Origin: Desulfobacterales bacterium
Lineage (GTDB): Bacteria; Desulfobacterota; DSM-4660; Desulfatiglandales; Desulfatiglandaceae
Assembly: GCA_027061865.1 (NCBI GenBank)
Contig: JAMOVZ010000208.1
Location: 1-7,946 of the forward strand
Reading direction: 5' to 3'
DNA: 7,946 bases
Part shown: piece after piece, positions 1 to 5,168 of the stretch
How positions within the stretch are numbered: the stretch's first letter is position 1
Layout: each line of letters opens with the position of its first letter
Translations under genes and position numbers: made by a program
The notes under the pieces: model-generated
The model's input: only the letters and a program-made list of their open reading frames with translations
Database searches by the model: none
What the model was told of the DNA's origin: nothing

Positions 1-21
1 CGCTAAAGCTATTCTTTTCAT
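1..21 (-). CDS. Start of a divergent gene, truncated by the window edge
   Basis: On the minus strand an ATG at 21-19 opens a frame reading MKRIALA up to the window edge. It is preceded by a GGGAGG ribosome binding site (complement of 26-31) four bases from the ATG. The basic-then-hydrophobic N-terminus looks like the beginning of a signal peptide or membrane segment, but seven codons are too few to identify a family. If real, this gene is transcribed divergently from the radical SAM gene and shares the 22-353 region with it. The call rests only on the start codon plus the well-placed Shine-Dalgarno. Confidence 0.55.
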
Positions 22-130
22 AAGGCCTCCCTTCTGATCAGTGGTTTCTCTACCTTCACTAATCGGTATTCTCAAAAACTTTATTAACAAGCCCTGTTGC
101 AGAGTTGATCTTTAAGGGTGGATTTAAAGC

Positions 131-156
131 GGCCAAAGAGGAAAGCCCCTTTGGCC
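131..156. other. Perfect 8-bp inverted repeat (hairpin)
   Basis: GGCCAAAG at 131-138 pairs exactly with CTTTGGCC at 149-156. Two further G-C pairs (140-141 with 146-147) are possible inside after one A/C mismatch, closing a four-base AAAG loop. On + it is followed by TCATTTTGAG, which is only a weak T tract, and on - by no T tract. It is therefore a poor intrinsic terminator in either direction. No + gene is visible upstream that would need terminating, so a leader structure or a protein-binding site is also possible. Confidence 0.45.
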
Positions 157-192
157 TCATTTTGAGTCCATTTATTTTAATTTAAACATAAA

Positions 193-259
193 ATCAACCC
201 CTTCTCAAGATCTTCCGCCATTGCCCGGCGGCGAAAGGTTGATCAGGCTGTGGAGCCTG
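193..259 (+). promoter_or_regulatory. Candidate structured leader (nested stem plus adjacent hairpin)
   Basis: ATCAACC at 193-199 can pair with GGTTGAT at 237-243. Inside, TTC 202-204 can pair with GAA 233-235, and CCGCC 215-219 with GGCGG 227-231 around a seven-base loop. Immediately after the outer stem comes a second perfect hairpin, CAGGCT 244-249 / AGCCTG 254-259 with a GTGG loop, followed by an AT-rich stretch (261-275). Two abutting stems about 95 nt before the first gene of a cofactor operon would suit a 5'-UTR regulatory RNA. I cannot match it to a known family, and covariation has not been tested. If transcription starts from the candidate promoter at 239-267, most of this would not be transcribed. 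Confidence 0.3.
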
Positions 260-353
260 CTTAACTTATTTTTATAGGGCAACAACCATATTTGGTTTTG
301 CCCATCAAAACAAATAATGCTAATCTCTTGTAAAAAATAGGGAGTTGTGAGCT

Positions 354-1511
354 ATGAATGATAAATTGATTTTTGAGCAAGGTCCTATCAGGCCGCCCAA
401 CGAGGCCCAGAGCCTGCTTTTGAGGTTCACGAGGAATTGTCCCTGGAACCAATGCCTTTTTTGTCCGGTATATAAAGGGAAGAAATTCTCCCTCCGCACG
501 GTTGACGAAATCAAGGAAGACATTCAAACAGCCAGAGACATTGCCAATGAGATAAAGGCCCTCTCCTGGCGTCTGGGCTTCAGTGGGGAAGTAAACGACC
601 AGGTCATAAGCCATATATTCAACCAGCCCGACTACAGTGACCAATACCGCAGCGTGGCCCTATGGATGTACTACGGAACCGGCGCCTGTTTCTTGCAAGA
701 TGCCGACAACTTGATAATGAAGACCGACGACCTGGTAGAGGCCCTGAAGTTCCTTCGGGAGAAATTTCCAGAGATCACCAGGGTGACCACGTATTCCCGC
801 TCAAGGACTGTCGCTCGAAAGTCTGTGGAATCCCTCAAGAGAATTAAAGAGGCTGGCCTTGACAGAATCCATATCGGCCTGGAGACGGGATACGACCCCT
901 TGCTCAAGTTCATGAAAAAGGGGGTTACCGCAGCCCAGCATATCGAGGCTGGCAGAAAGGTGATAGAGGCCGGGCTGGAGCTGTCCGAGTATGTGATGCC
1001 TGGCTTAGGGGGGCAAGAGTGGTGGCGTGAGCATGCCATTGAGACGGCCAAGGTGCTCAATCAGATAAATCCTCACTTCATAAGACTAAGGAGCCTCAGG
1101 GTTCCTCCCAGAGTGCCTTTGTATGAAAAACTGAAGTCAGGCGAGTTCACCATGCAGACCGACGATATGCTGGCCGAAGAGATAAAGTTGTTCATAGAAA
1201 ACCTGGAAGGCATCACCTCTTACGTTACCAGCGACCATATAATGAACCTATTGGAGGAAGTGACTGGCAAGCTGCCTGAAGACAAGGAAAAGATGCTGGA
1301 TGTGATAAGACGTTACCAAGAGCTGCCAGAGGAAGACAGGCTGATATACAGGGTGGGGAGGAGAGGCGGTGCCTATCGCTCCACTGAGGACCTGAAGCGG
1401 GATCCTGTCACTTATCAAAAGATCAAAAATCTGGTTCAAGAGATTCAAAGTGAAAAGGGGCCGGAAGGAGTGGATCAGTTCATCACAGAGCTTGTGGACC
1501 GGTACATTTAA
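354..1511 (+). CDS. Uncharacterised radical SAM protein with CX4CX2C cluster motif
   Basis: This 385-residue protein belongs to the radical SAM superfamily by its N-terminal cysteine cluster, Cys29, Cys34 and Cys37 in the string NCPWNQCLFC, which should bind a 4Fe-4S cluster and S-adenosylmethionine. The spacing is CX4CX2C rather than the usual CX3CX2C. Further along, a GTGACFLQDAD segment (about 108-118) and IHIGLETG (172-179) resemble the later strands of an Elp3/HemN/MiaB-type radical SAM barrel. The C-terminal third is charged and helical, with no extra domain I recognise, and there is no signal peptide or membrane segment. The start at ATG 354 has an AGGGAG ribosome site at 339-344. The precorrin-2 dehydrogenase gene follows after 12 nt, so the two are probably cotranscribed. 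It does not look like AhbC, AhbD or HemN in its N-terminal motifs. The substrate is unknown; a link to tetrapyrroles or Mo cofactor is only suggested by neighbours. Confidence 0.85.
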   Translation: MNDKLIFEQGPIRPPNEAQSLLLRFTRNCPWNQCLFCPVYKGKKFSLRTVDEIKEDIQTARDIANEIKALSWRLGFSGEVNDQVISHIFNQPDYSDQYRSVALWMYYGTGACFLQDADNLIMKTDDLVEALKFLREKFPEITRVTTYSRSRTVARKSVESLKRIKEAGLDRIHIGLETGYDPLLKFMKKGVTAAQHIEAGRKVIEAGLELSEYVMPGLGGQEWWREHAIETAKVLNQINPHFIRLRSLRVPPRVPLYEKLKSGEFTMQTDDMLAEEIKLFIENLEGITSYVTSDHIMNLLEEVTGKLPEDKEKMLDVIRRYQELPEEDRLIYRVGRRGGAYRSTEDLKRDPVTYQKIKNLVQEIQSEKGPEGVDQFITELVDRYI

Positions 1512-1517
1512 AGGGAG
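1512..1517 (+). promoter_or_regulatory. Ribosome binding site that decides the sirC start
   Basis: AGGGAG lies directly after the radical SAM stop codon (1509-1511). An in-frame TTG at 1518 touches it with no spacer and is therefore unlikely to be used. The second TTG at 1524 has a normal six-base spacing, so translation is assigned to 1524. Confidence 0.6.
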
Positions 1518-1523
1518 TTGTCC

Positions 1524-2204
1524 TTGGCCTACTATCCTGTGCTCCTTGATATGTCCGGCAAGGCAGCCCTAGTGGTTGGTGGAGGGAAGGTTGCTGAAAG
1601 GAAAGTCCAAAGCTTGCTGGACGTTGATGCAAAAGTTTCTATTATTTCCAAGGAGTTAACTAAAAAACTTAAAGATCAAATTGAGCAAAGGGAGGTCACC
1701 TTTCTGGCCTCTGAATTCTCGCCCGAACACTTGGAGGGCATGTTTTTGGTGATTGCTGCCACCGACGATAAGCGTACCAACTCGGTGGTGGCAGATGAGG
1801 CAAAAAGGAGGGGGATTCTGGTAAATGCCGTGGATCAACCAGAACAATGCACCTTTATTGTGCCATCCGTGGTAAGGCGGGCTGACCTAGTGCTTGCCGT
1901 TTCCACCTCTGGGAAAAGCCCTGCCCTTTCAAAAAAATTGAGAAAGAGGCTGGAGCAAGAGTTTGGTCCAGAATACGCGGAATTTTTGAACCTGATGGGA
2001 AGGGTCAGGGAGGAGGTCTTGAATTCGGAACTCCCTCAAGAAAAAAGGAAGGCCCTGTTTCAGCAGTTGGTTGACTCGCCACTGCTGGATTATCTTAGAG
2101 AAGGCAAAAGCGAAGCCATAGAAAAATTGCTCATGGAACTTCTTCCATCTGAGGTTGGAGCTGGAGGCGTGGTGGAGGCTATTGTTGAGGCTAGGGAGGG
2201 TTGA
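1524..2204 (+). CDS. sirC: Precorrin-2 dehydrogenase (SirC / CysG N-terminal / Met8p family)
   Basis: This 226-residue cytosolic enzyme should oxidise precorrin-2 to sirohydrochlorin with NAD+, and members of the family may also insert Fe2+ or Co2+. The product starts AYYPVLLDMSGK and has the Rossmann NAD motif VVGGGKVAERK (about 17-27). VIAATDD (about 76-82) and NAVDQPEQCTFIVPS (101-115) follow. Asp104 lines up with the catalytic aspartate of CysG and Met8p. AVSTSGKSPALSKK (125-138) is the tetrapyrrole-side loop; by recalled alignment it has Thr where CysG has the phosphorylated Ser128. There is no methyltransferase domain, so this is the stand-alone form and uroporphyrinogen methylation must be encoded elsewhere. 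The start is a rare TTG, chosen by Shine-Dalgarno spacing. The stop overlaps the next gene's ATG by one base (TGATG), indicating translational coupling. In sulfate reducers this product can feed both siroheme and siroheme-derived heme. Confidence 0.9.
   Translation: MAYYPVLLDMSGKAALVVGGGKVAERKVQSLLDVDAKVSIISKELTKKLKDQIEQREVTFLASEFSPEHLEGMFLVIAATDDKRTNSVVADEAKRRGILVNAVDQPEQCTFIVPSVVRRADLVLAVSTSGKSPALSKKLRKRLEQEFGPEYAEFLNLMGRVREEVLNSELPQEKRKALFQQLVDSPLLDYLREGKSEAIEKLLMELLPSEVGAGGVVEAIVEAREG
2193..2199 (+). promoter_or_regulatory. Ribosome binding site that decides the ccsA-like start
   Basis: AGGGAGG, inside the end of sirC, precedes ATG 2204 by four bases. A TTG three bases earlier (2201) is in the same frame but sits practically on the Shine-Dalgarno, so ATG 2204 is preferred. 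Confidence 0.55.
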
Positions 2205-3043
2205 TGGCATACATAAGCTTTTATATCGCCTTGGGGCTCTACCTGATAGCGAGCGGCGGATTCATCGTATACATGATTAAGCAACAGGCCCAAGCCTTCC
2301 GTGTGGCCCATAAGGTGCTGATAACGGGATTCGTGTTTCACACGTTTTTCTTTGCCCACTCCTTCTACCTGATGGGGGTTACGCCCATACTTGATTTCAA
2401 GGCAGCCCTTTCTTTTTTTTCGTGGGCCATTGTATTGGCCTATCTCCTTTTTTACAAGAGGTTCAAGGTCATGGTGCTAGGTTCTTTTGCAGCGCCTTTT
2501 TCTGCCTTTCTGATGATTATCTCTTCTGCCATGCCCTGGTTTGAAGGCCCGGTAAGGCCGATATTTAAGAGCATATGGCTGGCGGTTCATGTGGTGACCG
2601 TGTTTGTTGGAAACGGGTTGTTTGCAATAGCATTCATGGCAGCCGTGATGTATCTGATTCAAGAGCGCCAGATAAAACAAAAGAAACTTGGGGCATTTTT
2701 CAGGAGGCTGCCTTCCCTTGCGAGCCTGGATAACCTTGCCCATTACTCCCTGATCTATGGATTCCCTTTTTTGACAGCAGGCATGATCACAGGCTCCATC
2801 TATGCCCAACTGGCCTTTGGCAAGTATTGGCAATGGGATCCAAAGGAGGTCTGGTCCTTGATCACATGGCTCTTTTACGCCGTTCTTCTCCATGAGAGGC
2901 TGGCTGCAGGATGGAGGGGGCGCAAGGCCGCCATAATGTCCATTGTGTGTTTTTTCCTTCTTCTGTTTACCTTCGTGGGGGCAAGCTTCTTTATGGGAGG
3001 CTATCATAGCTTTGACAGCCTGGGGGTGAGGCAGGCCATATGA
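2204..3043 (+). CDS. ccsA: CcsA/HemX-like cytochrome c assembly membrane protein
   Basis: This integral membrane protein of 279 residues has about eight hydrophobic segments (roughly 3-25, 37-58, 66-84, 89-110, 125-150, 185-203, 215-231, 243-262). It belongs to the CcmC/CcsA/HemX cytochrome c assembly family. The family's tryptophan-rich, heme-handling segment is visible as YWQWDPKEVW (208-217). Candidate heme-ligand histidines are His129 in the fifth segment and His268 in the terminal GGYHSF, and other histidines include His180. Full CcsA proteins of system II work with a ResB/Ccs1 partner, which is absent here, and this protein is at the short end of the family. Lying directly before hemA with an ATGA overlap, it resembles HemX, which in Bacillus lies beside hemA and lowers HemA levels. 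Both roles, heme delivery and HemA control, are therefore open. Family assignment is firm; the exact function is not. Confidence 0.85.
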   Translation: MAYISFYIALGLYLIASGGFIVYMIKQQAQAFRVAHKVLITGFVFHTFFFAHSFYLMGVTPILDFKAALSFFSWAIVLAYLLFYKRFKVMVLGSFAAPFSAFLMIISSAMPWFEGPVRPIFKSIWLAVHVVTVFVGNGLFAIAFMAAVMYLIQERQIKQKKLGAFFRRLPSLASLDNLAHYSLIYGFPFLTAGMITGSIYAQLAFGKYWQWDPKEVWSLITWLFYAVLLHERLAAGWRGRKAAIMSIVCFFLLLFTFVGASFFMGGYHSFDSLGVRQAI

Positions 3044-4266
3044 TAAAGATCTTGGCTACCGGCATGAACCATGAGACAGCGCCCGTTGAGTTAAGGGAAT
3101 GCCTAGCCACCAATCCCCACGGTATCCAAGCAGCCCTTGCCTTTATGAGGGATGCTCCGGCTTTCAGGGAAGGGATGTTTATTTCCACCTGCAACCGGGT
3201 AGAGGCCCTGGTAGTGACTGAGGACAAAGATCAGGCCAAAAAGTCCATTGTTTCACTTTTTTCAAGGCTTGGGGGAAAAAGCGGCACTGAGTTTCAGCAC
3301 GCCCTCTACCATTATGAAGACCAGGAGGCAATCCGCCACATATTCCGCGTCTCATCCAGCCTGGATTCAATGGTAGTTGGGGAGCCCCAGATTCTAGGCC
3401 AGATAAAGGAGGCATACAGAGAGGCAGTCCGGGGAAAAACATCGGGCGTGGTGCTGAATCGCCTGATGCATAAGGCCTTTCATGTGGCAAAGCGGGTGAG
3501 GAGTGAGACCGGCGTATGCGAGGCAGCTGTCTCCATCGCCTATGCCGCAGTTGAGCTTGCAAAGAAGATATTCTATGGGCTGGAGAAAAAAAGGGTCATG
3601 CTTATTGGCGCAGGAGATATGGCTGAACTTGCAGCAAGGCACTTCTTGGGCCAAGGTGTTGAGGGAATTGTGGTTTCAAACCGCACCTTTGAGCGGGCAG
3701 TGGAGATGGCCCAAGAATTCAGGGGCGAGGCTGTCTCATTTGAGGAGATTCCAGCTCAGCTGGGTGTGGTTGATATAGTGCTCAGTTCAACTGCATCTCC
3801 GGACTTTGTGATCACCCGTGAAATGGTAAAAGGTGCCCTGAAAAGGAGGCGTAACAGACCCTTGTTTTTCATTGATATAGCTGTGCCCAGAGACGTGGAG
3901 CCTCGCGTAAATGACCTCGATAATGTGTATGTTTACGATATTGATGATTTGAGGGGAATTGTGCAGGAAGAAGTGGTCAAGTTTCAAAGATGGCTAGAGA
4001 CCCTGGATGTGGTGCCTACTATAGTCTCTCTTAGGGAAAAGGCAGACCGCATTATTGAAACTGAACTGAGGCGAAGCGCAAGCGCCCTTCAGTCCTTAAC
4101 CCCTGAGCAGCGGGAAGCAATAAACATTCTCACCAGGTCTATTGCCGACAAACTGCTCCACGATCCCATAGTGTTTCTCAAGAATAAGGCGGGTAAACCC
4201 ATGTTAGAAAATTACCTGGATGTGACAAGAAGGCTGTTCAACCTTGATGATAACAACAATGATTGA
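3040..4266 (+). CDS. hemA: Glutamyl-tRNA reductase (HemA)
   Basis: HemA reduces glutamyl-tRNA(Glu) with NADPH to glutamate-1-semialdehyde, the first committed step of C5-pathway tetrapyrrole synthesis in the cytosol. The 408-residue length is normal for the family. The catalytic cysteine is Cys51 in STCNRVE. The hallmark GEPQILGQIKEAY follows at about 114-126, then HKAFHVAKRVRSET (144-157). The NADPH-binding Rossmann motif LIGAGDMAE (188-196) comes next, then VVSNRTFERA (211-220) and a C-terminal dimerisation helix region. The ATG at 3040 overlaps the TGA of the preceding gene (ATGA), and GTGAGG upstream serves as ribosome site. The downstream neighbour is moaE-like, not hemC, so the rest of the porphyrin pathway is elsewhere. 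An N-terminal lysine pair, the degradation and heme-feedback signal of enterobacterial HemA, is not evident: the start reads MIKILATG. Confidence 0.97.
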   Translation: MIKILATGMNHETAPVELRECLATNPHGIQAALAFMRDAPAFREGMFISTCNRVEALVVTEDKDQAKKSIVSLFSRLGGKSGTEFQHALYHYEDQEAIRHIFRVSSSLDSMVVGEPQILGQIKEAYREAVRGKTSGVVLNRLMHKAFHVAKRVRSETGVCEAAVSIAYAAVELAKKIFYGLEKKRVMLIGAGDMAELAARHFLGQGVEGIVVSNRTFERAVEMAQEFRGEAVSFEEIPAQLGVVDIVLSSTASPDFVITREMVKGALKRRRNRPLFFIDIAVPRDVEPRVNDLDNVYVYDIDDLRGIVQEEVVKFQRWLETLDVVPTIVSLREKADRIIETELRRSASALQSLTPEQREAINILTRSIADKLLHDPIVFLKNKAGKPMLENYLDVTRRLFNLDDNNND

Positions 4267-4283
4267 GCCAAAACAGAGCTGTG

Positions 4284-4294
4284 GAGGAGGGAGG
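4284..4294 (+). promoter_or_regulatory. Strong purine-rich ribosome binding site for the moaE-like gene
   Basis: The tract GGAGGAGGGAGG (4283-4294) offers two overlapping Shine-Dalgarno registers ahead of tandem ATGs at 4299 and 4302. An in-frame TTG at 4263, overlapping the hemA stop, lies upstream of this tract and would add 12 residues unlike the family, so it is not used as the start. Confidence 0.65.
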
Positions 4295-4298
4295 ATAT

Positions 4299-4655
4299 AT
4301 GATGCCAGTTTCCCAATTGATTGAAAAGGTGAAGAGCCACCCTAGGGCCCATGAAATGGGAATGATAGCAACCCACCTCGGCATAGTGCGGAAGACTTCG
4401 CTGAAAGGCGGGGAGGTCTCTGCCATAGAGATCGAGTTCGACCATTCGGCGATAGACAGAATCGTGAACGAGGCCAAAGGGAATCAGGGAATCATCGAGA
4501 TACTGGTTGAGACCAATCCAGGCAGGTTGACAGTGGGCGATGAGATCATGGCAGTGGTAGTGGGAGGAGATACCAGGGATCATGTGTTTCCAACACTAAT
4601 CTCCGTTGTTGACAGGATAAAACGGGAGGCCAGCAGAAAGAAGGAGTTGGCTTGA
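4299..4655 (+). CDS. moaE: MoaE-like molybdopterin synthase catalytic subunit (divergent)
   Basis: MoaE with thiocarboxylated MoaD converts cyclic pyranopterin monophosphate to molybdopterin. This 118-residue protein shows the MoaE fold signatures: MGMIATHLGIVRKTS (20-34) with the family arginine at Arg31, GRLTVGDEIMAVVVGGDTR (75-93), and a C-terminal DRIKREASRKKE with Lys108 and Lys114/115, which match the two catalytic lysines (Lys119, Lys126 in E. coli). It departs from typical MoaE: the HRxG before the GxLxVG segment is replaced by ETNPG, the HR pair at 92-93 is TR, and the usual PxWK near the end is lost. It is also shorter than the usual roughly 140-150 residues. Start choice lies between ATG 4299 and ATG 4302. 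It sits 32 nt after hemA and 12 nt before moaC; no moaD or moaA is in the window. Family membership is likely; full enzymatic equivalence is not certain. Confidence 0.8.
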   Translation: MMPVSQLIEKVKSHPRAHEMGMIATHLGIVRKTSLKGGEVSAIEIEFDHSAIDRIVNEAKGNQGIIEILVETNPGRLTVGDEIMAVVVGGDTRDHVFPTLISVVDRIKREASRKKELA

Positions 4656-4667
4656 GCGAGGCTGAAG

Positions 4668-5114
4668 ATGGGCATGATAGATGTAGGAGACAAGCCTGTT
4701 GTGAGGCGTGAGGCTGAGGCGAGGGGCAGGATCATCCTAAGGCCTGAAACAATCGATGCCATAAAGCGAGGGGAGATCAAAAAGGGCCCTCCTTTGGTGG
4801 TGGCTGAAATTGCAGCCATGAATGCTGCGAAACAGACCCATCAGCTTTTGCCCCATTGCCACCAGATTCCTTTGGATACTGTATCGGCCTCTTTTGAAAT
4901 GGGTGAGAACTGTGTGGAGGCCAGGTGCTTTGTGCGGGCAAGGGCGAAGACAGGCGTGGAAATGGAGGCCCTAGTAGGTGTGAGTGCGGCCCTAAACACC
5001 ATTTGGGACATGGTCAAGTATCTGGAAAAAGATCCGGAAGGCCAGTATCCCTATACCATGATCTCTGATGTCCGGGTAGTCCGCAAGTACAAGGAAACGG
5101 TTGACAATCTCTAG
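4668..5114 (+). CDS. moaC: Cyclic pyranopterin monophosphate synthase (MoaC)
   Basis: MoaC, with MoaA, carries out the first step of molybdenum-cofactor synthesis, closing the pyranopterin ring of cPMP from the GTP-derived intermediate. The 148-residue product begins MGMIDVGDKPVVRREAEA, the usual MoaC opening. It continues with KKGPPLVVAEIAAMNAAKQT (38-57), LPHCHQIPL (61-69) and EALVGVSAALNTIWDMVKY (100-118). Catalytic candidates by family position are Lys39, His65, Asp114, Lys117 and Lys140. The C-terminus ends VVRKYKETVDNL, without the GGKSG tail of the common bacterial form. It also carries a longer EKDPEGQYPYT insert (120-130), so it is a somewhat divergent MoaC. ATG 4668 is supported by GAGG at 4658-4661; a second in-frame ATG at 4674 is less well spaced. 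It is probably translated from the same message as moaE. Confidence 0.9.
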   Translation: MGMIDVGDKPVVRREAEARGRIILRPETIDAIKRGEIKKGPPLVVAEIAAMNAAKQTHQLLPHCHQIPLDTVSASFEMGENCVEARCFVRARAKTGVEMEALVGVSAALNTIWDMVKYLEKDPEGQYPYTMISDVRVVRKYKETVDNL

Positions 5115-5168
5115 GCTGGGGGATAAGTTAGCATCGATTCCGGATGGCTCGACCCTGAGGAGTAGGCC

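Larger units (their letters stand above)
22..353. other. Divergent intergenic region, AT-rich, with inverted repeats
   Basis: No convincing coding frame was found between the divergent start at 21 and the radical SAM start at 354. The region is clearly richer in A+T than the flanking genes and carries the inverted repeats listed separately (131-156, 193-243, 244-259). It should contain promoters for both directions. A weak sigma70-like candidate on + is TTGATC at 239-244, 17 bases, then TAACTT at 262-267, but it overlaps the 244-259 hairpin and matches consensus only partly. I do not recognise a known riboswitch class here. Confidence 0.6.

Noticed and set aside
161..185. T-rich stretch after the 131-156 hairpin as an intrinsic terminator
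   Set aside because: The T tract is interrupted and displaced from the stem, and no + strand gene upstream would use it because the left-hand gene runs the other way.
671..1060. Long open frame on the minus strand opposite the radical SAM gene
   Set aside because: It lies fully antisense to a gene with clear family motifs, has no convincing ribosome site and its translation resembles no protein family I know.
2413..2420. Run of eight T inside the CcsA-like gene as a programmed slippage site
   Set aside because: It encodes ordinary Phe codons in a membrane helix, and neither shifted frame offers a meaningful alternative product.
2477..3007. 176-codon minus-strand frame opposite the CcsA-like gene
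   Set aside because: Rich in Cys, His and Pro, as expected from reading a membrane-protein gene backwards; no family signature, and the + strand gene is well supported.
3179..3562. 127-codon minus-strand frame opposite hemA
   Set aside because: Antisense to an unmistakable HemA; low-complexity composition typical of a shadow frame.
4263..4298. TTG start giving a 12-residue longer MoaE-like protein overlapping the hemA stop
   Set aside because: The strong ribosome binding site lies downstream of this TTG and upstream of ATG 4299/4302; the extra residues do not look like the MoaE N-terminus.
5115..5168. Possible hairpin or promoter between moaC and the PEBP gene
   Set aside because: Only a short bulged pairing (around AGCATC/GATGGCT) without a T tract, and no recognisable -35/-10 pair; 54 nt is compatible with simple operon spacing.
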